Assembly (NCBI GenBank): GCA_002471275.1
Contig: DKPQ01000017.1
Span: 124,001 to 188,000, forward strand
DNA length: 64,000 bases
Direction of reading: 5' to 3'
Source of the DNA: Flammeovirgaceae bacterium UBA7330
Lineage (GTDB): Bacteria > Bacteroidota > Bacteroidia > Cytophagales > Cyclobacteriaceae
The notes under the pieces are model-generated. The model did not search any database. It saw nothing but the letters and a program-made list of their open reading frames with translations, and was not told where the DNA came from. This document shows positions 17,564 to 26,711 of the stretch, in pieces; position 1 is the stretch's first letter; each line of letters opens with the position of its first letter. The position numbers were made by a program, and so were the translations under genes.

Positions 17564-18802
17564 ATGAACTTAAACACCTTTAAAAAATATAAATGGGAAG
17601 TCCTGATGCTTCTCTGGATTGCATTCTTCCTCAATCAGGCCGACCGACAGGTATTTAATGTAGTCCTTCCTCTGATAAAGGCTGATCTCCAATTGACGGA
17701 TGTGCAAATTGGGTGGATCGCCACGATCTTCAACCTGTTTTATGCTTTGCTGGTTCCAATAGCAGGGTATGCGGCAGACGTATTTAGCAAAAAGTGGATT
17801 GTGGTGATCAGTATCCTGTTTTGGAGCGTCGCCACCATGTTCACAGGACTCAGCAGCGGCATGATCATGCTGATCATGATGCGGAGTATTGCCACAGGTG
17901 GGGGTGAAGCCTTTTTTGGTCCGGCTAACTATACACTGCTGGCGGGCTATCATAAGGAGACCCGTTCGCTGGCCATGTCTATTCACCAGACCTCCTATTA
18001 CATTGGAATCATCCTCAGTGGTTACGTGGCAGGGTATATTGGGGAAATGTGGGGCTGGCGCAGTGCCTTTTATGTCTTTGGGGCAGTGGGTGTGATTCAT
18101 GGTATCGTAATGATTTTCAGGCTGAAGGATGTTCCTAAGTCCAATGAAGAGTCAGCAGAAAAGGTCAGGTTTCTGGATGCAGTCAAAGTATTATTTCAAA
18201 CCCCGACCGCTATCATTCTTACCATTGGTTTTAGTGGGTTAATCTTTGTTTTGGTAGGGTATCTGACCTGGACACCCACTTATTTGTATGAAGAATTTGG
18301 TTTGAGCCTGAGCTCTGCTGGGTTTCACTCCATGTTTTATACGCACCTGTTTGCTTTTGTGGGTATCCTGGTAGCTGGTAGTTTATCAGATAAATTAGCT
18401 AAGAAGAACCCCGGCAACCGCCTGGTCATGCAGGCCATTGGGTTATTGGTAGCAGCACCGTTTATTATATTGATGGGAAATTCAGGAGTGTTGTGGGTAG
18501 CTTATATCGGGTTTGCCGGTTTTGGATTTGGCAGGGCATTTTTTGATGCCAATACCTACGCGGTGCTCTATGACGTGATACCGGAAAAATATCAATCATC
18601 AGCCTCCGGGATCATGTTGATGATTGGCTTTTCAGTTGGCTCATTGTCACCCATAGTGTTAGGCTATCTGAAAACCATCGTTGGCTTATCAGCCGGTATT
18701 TCAATGCTAAGTGTTGTTTGGCTCTTATGCGGGGTGCTATTACTCGTGGGTAATAAGATTTTTTTCAAAAAGGATTATGAAAGGATCCATTCCAAAGGTT
18801 AA
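17564..18802 (+). CDS. MFS transporter, anion:cation symporter (hexuronate/aldonate-like)
   Basis: Inner-membrane proton- or cation-coupled importer of 412 residues with about 12 hydrophobic helices. The N-terminal signature LNQADRQVFNVVLPLIKADL, followed by QIGWIATIFNLFYALLVPIAG and a GYAADVFSKK loop (motif A type), is typical of the ACS family that carries uronates, aldonates and similar organic anions. It is the first gene of a tight operon (5-base gap to the SDR), so it probably imports the monomer or disaccharide that the following enzymes oxidise. The exact substrate is inferred only from context. Confidence 0.88.
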   Translation: MNLNTFKKYKWEVLMLLWIAFFLNQADRQVFNVVLPLIKADLQLTDVQIGWIATIFNLFYALLVPIAGYAADVFSKKWIVVISILFWSVATMFTGLSSGMIMLIMMRSIATGGGEAFFGPANYTLLAGYHKETRSLAMSIHQTSYYIGIILSGYVAGYIGEMWGWRSAFYVFGAVGVIHGIVMIFRLKDVPKSNEESAEKVRFLDAVKVLFQTPTAIILTIGFSGLIFVLVGYLTWTPTYLYEEFGLSLSSAGFHSMFYTHLFAFVGILVAGSLSDKLAKKNPGNRLVMQAIGLLVAAPFIILMGNSGVLWVAYIGFAGFGFGRAFFDANTYAVLYDVIPEKYQSSASGIMLMIGFSVGSLSPIVLGYLKTIVGLSAGISMLSVVWLLCGVLLLVGNKIFFKKDYERIHSKG

Positions 18803-18807
18803 TCAAA

Positions 18808-19581
18808 ATGAGATTTAAAAATAAAGTGGTACTTGTGACCGGTGCTACTCAAAATACAGGTCTGGAGATAGCTGCCCTTTTTATTCAGGAGGGAGCGAAA
18901 GTTATTGTCAACGGACACAATGATGCTGCGTTGAAGTCCGGAGAAAAACGGTTGAAGGAAAAACAACTTACCGGGTTTTCTCTGATAGCTGCAGACATTT
19001 CAAATGAACGAGAAGTAGTTGAAATGTTTGATCAGATTAAGAAGGAATATGGTCGGCTGGATGTTCTTGTCAACAATGCCTGTCATCAGGGCATTGGGTA
19101 TGGCTTTGATGCCAGTCCTGATCAGTTTTTTGAGGTGATAAGGGTAAACCTGTTCGGTACATTTTTGGTATCTCAGCAGGCAGTTAAAATCATGGAGCAG
19201 CAAGACTCAGGGGGAGTGATTGTAAATCTTGGGTCCAATGTCTCCACCCGCGCCATCCATGAGAGAACAGCCTATGTGGCCAGCAAAGGAGGCATTGATG
19301 CATTGACCCGATCGATGGCTACGGATCTGGGGCCCAAAGGAATTCGGGTGAACCTGGTGGCACCCGGTTACATCAATACGCAGCGATGGGAAACGTTGGC
19401 TGAGGAAGTCAAACAGCGGAGACGGAAGAATGTGCCTTCGGGTGAAGAAGCCAGCGGTGAAGATGTTGCCAGGGTTGTACTATTTCTTGCTTCAGAAGAT
19501 TCGAAAGCAATGCATGGGGCCAGATTATTGGTCGATGGGGGTAGCAGCGCACAACATCTACCGGTTGATATTGATATATAG
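18808..19581 (+). CDS. SDR-family NAD(P)-dependent sugar dehydrogenase-like oxidoreductase
   Basis: Classical short-chain dehydrogenase of 257 residues. It has the nucleotide-binding motif TGATQNTG (11-18), the NNA motif at 89-91, and catalytic S143, Y156 and K160 (YVASK), followed by the NLVAPGYINT loop. TGATQNTG replaces the usual TGGxxGIG with the last Gly kept, so the fold should bind cofactor. In this operon it could oxidise a sugar to its lactone or act on a keto-deoxy acid, like the L-fucose/L-rhamnose 1-dehydrogenases or the keto-deoxy-aldonate dehydrogenases of non-phosphorylative pathways. Which of these applies cannot be told from sequence. Confidence 0.9.
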   Translation: MRFKNKVVLVTGATQNTGLEIAALFIQEGAKVIVNGHNDAALKSGEKRLKEKQLTGFSLIAADISNEREVVEMFDQIKKEYGRLDVLVNNACHQGIGYGFDASPDQFFEVIRVNLFGTFLVSQQAVKIMEQQDSGGVIVNLGSNVSTRAIHERTAYVASKGGIDALTRSMATDLGPKGIRVNLVAPGYINTQRWETLAEEVKQRRRKNVPSGEEASGEDVARVVLFLASEDSKAMHGARLLVDGGSSAQHLPVDIDI

Positions 19582-19602
19582 TAATTCTTTCTTCAATAAA
19601 TA

Positions 19603-20325
19603 ATGTATATGGAAGTGAATTGTGTTTGGCTAGGCCAGGGGAGTTTCCTGTTTGAAAGCGGCAATACCCGTCTGGTGGTAGATCCTTTTCTCAGTGATGT
19701 GGTGGAGCAGCGGGAAGGTTTTAAGCGATTGATGGATGCTCCGCTTACTATTGAGGAATTGAAACCGGACTATATCCTCATTACGCATAATCACATTGAT
19801 CATTTTGATCCTGTCGCGCTTCCTGAGATACATGATTTTTATCCAAAAGTTCCAATTTTAGGACCAACAAGTGTGATGAGACTCGCCAATGAGATGGGGT
19901 TTAATCAAGAAGTCCTGCAAGCACTTGAAGTTACGGAACACCTTCCGTTAGGTGATTTCAATGTAACAATCACTCCGGCATTTCACTCCGACCCGTTTTC
20001 CATTGGTTGTCTATTGAATGCTGCAAGCAAAACCATTTACCATACCGCAGATACTATTTTTAATCAATCGTTAGTGGCTGAAGTGAAACGCCTTTCAGGA
20101 AAGAAAATCGATAGCTTATTGACCTGTATCAATGGTAGATTGGGAAATATGAATTGGGAGGAAGCAGCTCAGCTGGCTGGTCAGCTAGGGGTGGAAAAGG
20201 CTTTTCCGATGCACTACGGCATGTTTGCAGAGAATACAGAGGATCCAGTTAAGTTTATCAATGAATGTAACAGGCTCGGTATTCAATCTGCTGAATTAAT
20301 ACCAGGAAAAAAGACCATATTATAA
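19603..20325 (+). CDS. UlaG-like metallo-beta-lactamase-fold hydrolase
   Basis: Cytoplasmic metal-dependent hydrolase of 240 residues. The metal-binding set is complete: H62-x-H64-x-D66-H67 (THNHIDHFD), H128 (AFHSDP), D150 (HTADT) and H204 (MHYGMF). The GxGSFLFESG start and the IDSLLTCINGR strand resemble the UlaG group, which includes L-ascorbate-6-phosphate lactonase. Placed between a sugar dehydrogenase and an aldonate dehydratase, a lactonase role opening a sugar lactone is the natural inference. A second in-frame Met lies two codons downstream. Confidence 0.82.
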   Translation: MYMEVNCVWLGQGSFLFESGNTRLVVDPFLSDVVEQREGFKRLMDAPLTIEELKPDYILITHNHIDHFDPVALPEIHDFYPKVPILGPTSVMRLANEMGFNQEVLQALEVTEHLPLGDFNVTITPAFHSDPFSIGCLLNAASKTIYHTADTIFNQSLVAEVKRLSGKKIDSLLTCINGRLGNMNWEEAAQLAGQLGVEKAFPMHYGMFAENTEDPVKFINECNRLGIQSAELIPGKKTIL

Positions 20326-20333
20326 AGTTCGAT

Positions 20334-21500
20334 ATGAAAATAACAGCAATCAACACTTATATCTGTCATGCTTACCGAACCAATTGGGTTTTTGTAAAAG
20401 TACTAACCGATATTGATGGGCTCTATGGTGTAGGGGAAGCTACACTGGAATACAAAGAGCATACCGTGGCCCAGGCATGTAAGGAGCTTGAACGCACCTT
20501 AAAAGGCAAAGATCCGCACAATATTGAGGAGATATGGCACACTGTGTATAGAGATGCCTATTGGAGAGGCGGACCTGTATTAATGTCTGCACTTTCAGCC
20601 ATAGAAATGGCGTTGTGGGACATCAAAGGGAAGGATCTGGGGGTTCCTGTTTATCAGTTACTGGGAGGTAAAGTAAGGGATAGCGTTCCTTGTTATGCCA
20701 ATGGTTGGTTTGCTCCTGCTAAAAAGCCAGATGAATTTGCTGAGAAGGCAAAAGCTGCTATACAACAAGGATTTAAAGCTTTGAAATGGGATCCTTTCGG
20801 TTCTGCATATCTGCAGATTGATCGTGATCAGTTGAATATGGCCATAGATTGTGTAGGGGCTGTGTTTGATGCTGTAAAGGGAAGTGCGGATGTTATCATC
20901 GAAGGACACGGGCGCTTTGACATACCAACGGCAGTAAGAATTGGTCAGGCGTTATCAGATTTTGATATCCTTTGGTTTGAGGAACCTATTCCTCCCCAAA
21001 ACCTGGAGGGATTAGCAGAAGTGAAAAAGAGAATTAACGTTCCGGTATCAGCGGGCGAGCGACTTTATAATCGGTGGGATTACCGGACACTCTTCGATTT
21101 ACAGGCTGCCGATTATATCCAGCCAGATGTAAGTCATGCAGGAGGTATCATGGAGCTGAAAAAAATTGCTGCCATGGCCGAAGCGTACCACATTCCATTT
21201 TGCCCCCACAACCCAAGCGGCCCCATAGCCAATGCGGCCACACTACAACTGGCAGCGTGTGTTCCTAACTTTTATCTGCTGGAAACCATGAGCAGTGATG
21301 TGTCCTGGAGGAGTGAAATAAGCAATGAAAAAGTCATTTTTAAAGAAGGTGAAATGTTTATTCCGGACCGACCCGGTTTGGGAATAGATATTGATGAAAA
21401 GGAAATCAGCAAACATCCATTTGAGGCAAAAGAGCTCAGACACTACAATGGAACACTTACTGACATCAGGTCAAAAGAAAACAAGAGTTTTTTTAACTAA
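20334..21500 (+). CDS. Enolase-superfamily sugar-acid dehydratase (galactonate/gluconate dehydratase-like)
   Basis: 388-residue member of the mandelate racemase/muconate lactonizing group that removes water from an aldonate to give a 2-keto-3-deoxy acid. The N-terminal capping domain spans about 1-125. Barrel residues include K148 and K151 (FKALKWDPFG), metal ligands E190 (IIEGHGRFD), E216 (FEEP) and E242 (SAGERLY), then D265 (QPDVSHAGG), catalytic H292 (CPHNPSGP) and E317 (LLETM). The AGERLYNRWDY and PHNPSGP motifs are those of the galactonate-dehydratase group. An anhydro-sugar-acid cycloisomerase is an alternative because that enzyme shares the fold. It starts 8 bases after the MBL gene. 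Confidence 0.88.
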   Translation: MKITAINTYICHAYRTNWVFVKVLTDIDGLYGVGEATLEYKEHTVAQACKELERTLKGKDPHNIEEIWHTVYRDAYWRGGPVLMSALSAIEMALWDIKGKDLGVPVYQLLGGKVRDSVPCYANGWFAPAKKPDEFAEKAKAAIQQGFKALKWDPFGSAYLQIDRDQLNMAIDCVGAVFDAVKGSADVIIEGHGRFDIPTAVRIGQALSDFDILWFEEPIPPQNLEGLAEVKKRINVPVSAGERLYNRWDYRTLFDLQAADYIQPDVSHAGGIMELKKIAAMAEAYHIPFCPHNPSGPIANAATLQLAACVPNFYLLETMSSDVSWRSEISNEKVIFKEGEMFIPDRPGLGIDIDEKEISKHPFEAKELRHYNGTLTDIRSKENKSFFN

Positions 21501-21558
21501 TTTCAGGGTTCCAGTTTAGCAAATGAATCTCTATCCTTGCATTTATCAATAAAACAAA

Positions 21559-22998
21559 ATGCTTTCAAGATTGTTTTTTCATAAGTCATTTCAATGTTCT
21601 ATTGTTCTTGCAATTTGTTTCGTCTGTACGCAACAAGTTATCAGTCAACCTATCAAAGTCGCCTGTGTAGGCAATAGTATCACTTTCGGAGCCTTCATTG
21701 AGGATCGGGTGCACAACAGCTATCCTGCGCAGCTTGCTTCAATGCTTGGAGATAAGTATGAAGTGGGAAACTTTGGAAGGAGTGGGGCTACGCTGCTGAA
21801 AGATGGGAATACCCCCTATTGGGAAACGAATCAATACCAGGAGGCACTGGACTTCAACCCGGATTGGGTATTTATCAAGCTGGGCACTAATGACACCAAA
21901 CCTTTTAATCGCATCCACATAGAAGAAAATTTTCTGGAGGATTATCGGGATCTTGTCCAGTCCTTCGGTGACCTTCCTTCAAAGCCAAAGGTAGTGCTGC
22001 TGTTGCCTGTGCCTGTCTTCAGAGAAGATACCATTGCCATCACGGCTCGTGTGGTGACGGATCAGGTGATACCCCTGACTCGACAACTGGCTTATGAAAC
22101 AGGGTGTGAAATTATCAACCTGTACAATCTTATGGTTGATAAACCAGCATTGCTTCCGGATAAAGTACACCCAAATGCTGCCGGTGCTACCATTATCGCG
22201 AAAAGGCTTGCAGAGTTTATCCGGATGGAGTCAGTAGAATTCGATATCACTGCATCGTTATCTGATGAAAAACGACCTTTCAATTTTCATGGGTTTCAGG
22301 GCTATGATTTTGAGTTTATGGGACGAAAAGCTAAAGTAGTCACCCCAAAAAAGACTGCACCTGGGCAACCCTGGGTTTGGCGTGCTCGATTCTTTGGACA
22401 TGAGCCACAAGCGGATATCGCTTTACTGGAAAGAGGCTTTCATATCGCATATTGTGATGTGGCTGAGTTGTTTGGCAATGATGAATCGATGAAGATCTGG
22501 GATGGATTCTATCAACTTTTGACGGACGCTGGTTTATCAGAAAAGTCATTCATGGAAGGCATGAGCCGGGGTGGTGTTTATATCTATCGGTGGTTAGCCA
22601 AATATCCGGAGAGAGTGAATGGCGTCTATGCCGATGCGCCAGTTTTAGATCTAAAGAGCTGGCCAGGAGGAAAAGGTGTTGGAACAGGGAGCCCAAAGGT
22701 TTGGGAGACCTTCAAAGAAGATTATGGATTCAAATCAGATAAAAAAGCCCTGAAGTTTAAAGGTGATCCGATAGATCTTGCAGAGAAAATTGCTAAAACA
22801 GGCATTCCCATGCTGCATGTCGTAGGTGATGCTGATAAAGTGGTTCCAGTGGCGGAAAACACTGCGATATTTGAAGAGCGGGTAAAAGCTGCAGGCGGGA
22901 ATATACAGGTCATCCACAAACCAGGAATAGATCATCATCCGCACAGCCTGGAAGACCCACAGGTAATTGTGGATTTTGCAGTGAAATGTTATGAATAA
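21559..22998 (+). CDS. Secreted two-domain esterase: SGNH/GDSL hydrolase fused to alpha/beta-hydrolase
   Basis: 479-residue exported enzyme with signal peptide to about SQ30. The first half is an SGNH hydrolase: block I VGNSITFG (S40), Gly in NFGRSGA, Asn in LGTND and the D201-H204 pair in LPDKVHPN. The second half (about 240-479) is an alpha/beta-hydrolase with nucleophile elbow GMSRGG (S336), an acid in VVGDADKVVP (D424/D426) and a terminal His in PGIDHHPH. Both catalytic sets look intact, so it may remove two kinds of ester (for example acetyl and another acyl) from one glycan. It is the last gene of the GntR-linked operon, 58 bases after the dehydratase, and is closed by a terminator. Confidence 0.85.
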   Translation: MLSRLFFHKSFQCSIVLAICFVCTQQVISQPIKVACVGNSITFGAFIEDRVHNSYPAQLASMLGDKYEVGNFGRSGATLLKDGNTPYWETNQYQEALDFNPDWVFIKLGTNDTKPFNRIHIEENFLEDYRDLVQSFGDLPSKPKVVLLLPVPVFREDTIAITARVVTDQVIPLTRQLAYETGCEIINLYNLMVDKPALLPDKVHPNAAGATIIAKRLAEFIRMESVEFDITASLSDEKRPFNFHGFQGYDFEFMGRKAKVVTPKKTAPGQPWVWRARFFGHEPQADIALLERGFHIAYCDVAELFGNDESMKIWDGFYQLLTDAGLSEKSFMEGMSRGGVYIYRWLAKYPERVNGVYADAPVLDLKSWPGGKGVGTGSPKVWETFKEDYGFKSDKKALKFKGDPIDLAEKIAKTGIPMLHVVGDADKVVPVAENTAIFEERVKAAGGNIQVIHKPGIDHHPHSLEDPQVIVDFAVKCYE

Positions 22999-23025
22999 AC
23001 CGCAGAGCTGCTTACTCTGCGGTTT
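22997..23025. terminator. Bidirectional terminator between convergent genes
   Basis: AAACCGCAGAG (22997-23007) pairs perfectly with CTCTGCGGTTT (23015-23025) over a 7-base loop. It serves the fusion esterase on the + strand and the ribonucleotide reductase on the - strand. Confidence 0.85.
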
Positions 23026-23031
23026 ACAAAC

Positions 23032-25605
23032 TTAACTACATGTGGTGTATCCGCAGCTTTTACATTTCAAACACCCTTCCTCATAGATCAGGCCGTTTGC
23101 GTCATTACAGCTTGGGCATTGGTGGTCCTTGCTGACTGTTCCATCAGGGATGAAGGTTTTGAGGGCTCTGTTCACCCCATTTTTCCAGGTGTTGATATAA
23201 TCCTGATCCAGGTTGAGGTGATCGATGAGCCGAACTACCTCTGAGATGGGCATGCCATACCTAAGAATTCCGGAGATCAGCTTGGCGTAGTTCCAGTATT
23301 CCTTGTCAAAGCTTCTGGACAAGCCTTCAATGGTAACGTTATATCCTTGCCGGTCTACGTACCTGAAGTCGTATCTGCTTCGCTTATTGGATTCTTTGTG
23401 TTTGATGATCCATCCCTCGGATACCCAGGTAGGTAAGGCAAAAGCGTCTTCAGCACGCCCGGTAAAGATTTCATACGGCTTGTTCTCCAGCAGTCCTACA
23501 AAAGCCATCCAGTTTTCATGGTCGTTCTGGAAGCGAACGACCCTTGCTTTCACCTCCATAGGTCTTTCCGGAGCTGGTTTATAGGTGAGCTGTGTGTTTG
23601 CTTTTTCCTCTTTGCTTACCAGCACTCCAGCCCTGGATCCTGCACGGTATACTGTGATACCTTTGAGCCCTTTCTTCCAGGCTTGCAGGTAGATTTTGTT
23701 GACCAGGTCAGGAGTGGCATCTTCCGGTAAGTTGATGGTGGAGCTTATCGAATGTGTGACATACTTCTGGATGACAGATTGTATTTCGATTCTTTTCGCC
23801 CAGTCTATCTCATTGGCTGTAGACCGGGCATAAGGACTTTGTTCTATCGACTTATCAGGATAAAGGTCCATCCATTGTTTCAGACGTGGGTGAAAGACAT
23901 CAAATTCTTCCCAGAGATCTCCCAGATCATCTTTTGTGATGTTATTTTGACTTTTGGCAACTTTTGCGTCTGCTAATTTCCTTTTTCGCTTGTAGGAGAG
24001 CATAAATACCGGTTCAATGCCTGATGAGGTTTGGGCCAGCATACTCACTGTTCCGGTTGGAGCCACCGTGGATATGGAGATATTTCTTCTGCCATGCTCC
24101 ATCATGCGCTCACAGGTCTCAGGAAGCGCCGTTTGCAGGTGCTCCACAAATTTGGAGGTTTGTTCAATTTTGGGATCAAAACCCACAAAGGCTCCTCGCT
24201 CAATCGCCATATCTACCGAACTATCAAACTCAGCCTGACATTTTACCAGCATGATCTGATCGATCTTGTTTATCGCCTGTTTAGCATCAAATTTCATCCC
24301 CATGGCTGCAATGGCATCTGCCAGTCCGGTAAACCCAAGCCCTGTTCTGCGACCTTTGGCACCATTTTCCTTGAGCAACTCCCAGGTTTTTCGTTCGGTA
24401 GCTTTTACATATTCCGGCTCCGGATCATCATCGATTTTTTGAAGAATCTTATCGATAGCCTGCAGCTCCAGATCCACCAGGTCATCCATCAGGCGCTGGG
24501 CTTCATAGGTCACCTGGTAGAATTTCTCCGTATCAAACGTGGCCTCTGAAGTAAAGGGTTGGTTGACAAAGCTGAAAAGATTGATCGCCATGAGCCTGCA
24601 GGAGTCATTGCCTTGCATAGCGATCTCTGAACAAGGATTGGTCGATTCATTTTCAAATCCCGGATAAACGGAGGAGGTGGAGTATTCATGCTGGTGATCC
24701 CAGAAAATGATCCCTGGCTCGGCTGTATGGTGTGCTGACTGGATGATCAGCTTCCATAGGTCAGCGGCTTTCACTACTTTGGTGATGGTTGGCTTTTTAG
24801 TACCAATGGGCCATTGCAAAGTAAAGTCTGCATCCTTTTGAACGGCTTCCATAAAGGCATTGCTGATCCTGACAGAAATGTTGGCCCCGGTAACTTTGGT
24901 GAGGTCTTGTTTGGCGGTGATAAAGCTTTCAATGTCCGGGTGAGAGACGTCCATGGTGAGCATCAGTGCACCTCTTCTCCCATTTTGACTGACCTCTCTG
25001 GTGGTATTGCTGAAACGCTCCATAAAAGAAACCACTCCACTGGAGGAACCTGCTGCATTTTTTACAGCAGAACCCTGGGGTCTGAGTGTAGAGATATCAA
25101 AACCAACCCCGCACCTTCGCTTGCACAACTGGGCCAACTGCTGATCTGTGTATAGGATTCCGCCATATGAATCAATAGGTGCCTTGATCACCACACAATT
25201 GGAAAGTGATGACATAGACTCATCATTTCCCAACATCGCCATTACACTGCCTTGAGGAATTACATATTTGAAGTTTTTGAATAAACGGTAAATCACCTTT
25301 TCATCCAGCGGCTTTCGTTTTTGCCCATAAGCTGAAAGCTGGTGTTTTTTATTTGTTGGCTTGTATGCTGATTCTGCTCCATAGAATGCCTTTGCCATTC
25401 TGTGATGCATATCATCAGGTGTGTTTTCAAAGAACTTTCCATCACCTATACGCAAACAATACTTATTGATCCAGGTAGTAGCAGCCAGCGTGTCGCCTGA
25501 AAAATAATCGAGACTGGCAGTCAGGACTTCATCGTATGAATAAGTTTTTTTATCTAGGGTTTTTTCGTCTTGGGTAGGCATTTTTTTGGAACTTAAATCT
25601 ATCAT
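23032..25605 (-). CDS. nrdJ: Adenosylcobalamin-dependent (class II) ribonucleoside-diphosphate reductase
   Basis: Makes deoxyribonucleotides using a B12-derived radical. The 857-residue product has the ten-stranded barrel with SNCVV (C137), FMERFSNTTREVSQNGRRGA, the catalytic NPCSEI motif (C325, E327) and the second active-site loop ISTVAPTGTVSMLAQTSSGI. The C-terminal tail CPSC...CLKCKSCGYTTC is a zinc-ribbon-like shuttle found in this class. There is no N-terminal ATP-cone before the barrel. Met9 is an alternative start. No cobalamin riboswitch could be recognised in 25606-25777. It is a housekeeping-type gene sitting between glycan loci. Confidence 0.95.
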   Translation of the reverse strand: MIDLSSKKMPTQDEKTLDKKTYSYDEVLTASLDYFSGDTLAATTWINKYCLRIGDGKFFENTPDDMHHRMAKAFYGAESAYKPTNKKHQLSAYGQKRKPLDEKVIYRLFKNFKYVIPQGSVMAMLGNDESMSSLSNCVVIKAPIDSYGGILYTDQQLAQLCKRRCGVGFDISTLRPQGSAVKNAAGSSSGVVSFMERFSNTTREVSQNGRRGALMLTMDVSHPDIESFITAKQDLTKVTGANISVRISNAFMEAVQKDADFTLQWPIGTKKPTITKVVKAADLWKLIIQSAHHTAEPGIIFWDHQHEYSTSSVYPGFENESTNPCSEIAMQGNDSCRLMAINLFSFVNQPFTSEATFDTEKFYQVTYEAQRLMDDLVDLELQAIDKILQKIDDDPEPEYVKATERKTWELLKENGAKGRRTGLGFTGLADAIAAMGMKFDAKQAINKIDQIMLVKCQAEFDSSVDMAIERGAFVGFDPKIEQTSKFVEHLQTALPETCERMMEHGRRNISISTVAPTGTVSMLAQTSSGIEPVFMLSYKRKRKLADAKVAKSQNNITKDDLGDLWEEFDVFHPRLKQWMDLYPDKSIEQSPYARSTANEIDWAKRIEIQSVIQKYVTHSISSTINLPEDATPDLVNKIYLQAWKKGLKGITVYRAGSRAGVLVSKEEKANTQLTYKPAPERPMEVKARVVRFQNDHENWMAFVGLLENKPYEIFTGRAEDAFALPTWVSEGWIIKHKESNKRSRYDFRYVDRQGYNVTIEGLSRSFDKEYWNYAKLISGILRYGMPISEVVRLIDHLNLDQDYINTWKNGVNRALKTFIPDGTVSKDHQCPSCNDANGLIYEEGCLKCKSCGYTTCS

Positions 25606-25777
25606 TCACAGAGCGGTGTTTCCATGATTTTAATCACGGAGAAATGTGGAATAAGTTATTGTTTAGGTTGATTATTTGTACCCGGGTTTTACCTCCTGTA
25701 TCATATGATAGTGTAGTGAAAGGTGACTTCGCTATACCGTTTAGTGAAGATTACCAATATCTCATTAAATTAGTCAA

Positions 25778-26635
25778 ATGAAAATGATAGGAATGAGATA
25801 TATAACGCTGTTGGTCTTTTTGGGGAGTGTGAATTTCGGATTCTCACAATATGCCACTCAAATTTCGCTATGGCCCGGCGAAGTACCCGGTGAAGAGACT
25901 CCCAAAGCCAAACCTGTCGTTCAGATAGATCAAAAGGGGGTGATTGAACGCCTTTTGGTGGTGACAAACCCCATGCTGGAGGTCTATCAGCCCCCAAAGC
26001 CCAATGGATCAGCTATTCTCATTTTCCCGGGTGGAGGATATAACAGGCTGGCCATAAAAAAGGAAGGATATGAAATCGCGGAGTGGCTCTCCAAACTCGG
26101 TTATACAGCATTTGTCCTCCAATATCGTGTGCCCGATAAGCAGGAAGGTGCCTTGATGGATGCCCAACGAGCTATCAGGATTGTTAGATCCAAAGCCAAA
26201 GCGTATAATATCAACCCCGATAAGATTGGGGTCCTGGGTTTTTCTGCCGGAGGAAGCCTGGCAGCACGGGCCGCTACCAGATATGAGGATCAGACCTATC
26301 CCTTAGTCGATGAGATGGATTCACTTTCCAGCAAACCGAACTTTTCGGTACTGATATACCCGGCATACCTTGATCGGGGAGAAAATAACAGCATTACTCC
26401 CGAACTTAAAGTAACAGAGGAAACAGCCCCTATGTTTTTGTTTGTTGCTGCCGATGATACGCATGCCAACAGCTCCCTGGTCATGACGCAGGAGCTCCGA
26501 GCGAAAAATGTGTTGGTGGAGTTGCATGTAGTCCCTCAGGGTCAGCATGGATATGGCATGCGAAAAGGCAACCCAGCGGCAGAAACATGGCCAACCCTGG
26601 CTGAATCCTGGCTGAAGAAGTATATCATCAATTGA
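25778..26635 (+). CDS. Exported alpha/beta-hydrolase, xylan-esterase-like
   Basis: Secreted carbohydrate esterase candidate of 285 residues with signal peptide to about SQ24. It has an oxyanion-hole segment IFPGGGY (84-88), nucleophile elbow GFSAGG (S156), acid in FVAADDTHA (D226/D227) and His in QGQHGYG (H257). The WPGEVPGEE start and PGGGYNRLAIKKEGYEIAEW stretch match the BD-FAE/acetyl-xylan-esterase-like group common in Bacteroidota polysaccharide loci. Met6 (25793) is an alternative start. A terminator closes it, so it is probably transcribed apart from the following operon. Confidence 0.85.
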   Translation: MKMIGMRYITLLVFLGSVNFGFSQYATQISLWPGEVPGEETPKAKPVVQIDQKGVIERLLVVTNPMLEVYQPPKPNGSAILIFPGGGYNRLAIKKEGYEIAEWLSKLGYTAFVLQYRVPDKQEGALMDAQRAIRIVRSKAKAYNINPDKIGVLGFSAGGSLAARAATRYEDQTYPLVDEMDSLSSKPNFSVLIYPAYLDRGENNSITPELKVTEETAPMFLFVAADDTHANSSLVMTQELRAKNVLVELHVVPQGQHGYGMRKGNPAAETWPTLAESWLKKYIIN

Positions 26636-26643
26636 AGTCTTGT

Positions 26644-26691
26644 AAGATCAGTACAGTCAATTGTCGCATTTTGCTGATCTTGGTTTTTTTT
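26644..26691 (+). terminator. Rho-independent terminator after the esterase
   Basis: AAGATCAG (26644-26651) pairs with CTGATCTT (26674-26681), followed by GG and eight T. It separates the esterase from the DUF1080 operon. Confidence 0.8.
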
Positions 26692-26711
26692 AATCTCTTA
26701 ATCTTTTGTAA

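Noticed and set aside
23303..25155. Several open frames opposite the ribonucleotide reductase gene
   Set aside because: They have no domain sense, and the reductase on the other strand is complete and conserved.
25711..25718. GTGTAGTG as a reverse copy of the direct-repeat operator
   Set aside because: Only eight bases match, and the second repeat unit is missing; a similar partial match at 37974-37981 was dropped for the same reason.
25606..25777. Cobalamin riboswitch for the B12-dependent reductase
   Set aside because: No B12-box-like conserved segment or suitable fold could be seen in the 172 bases.
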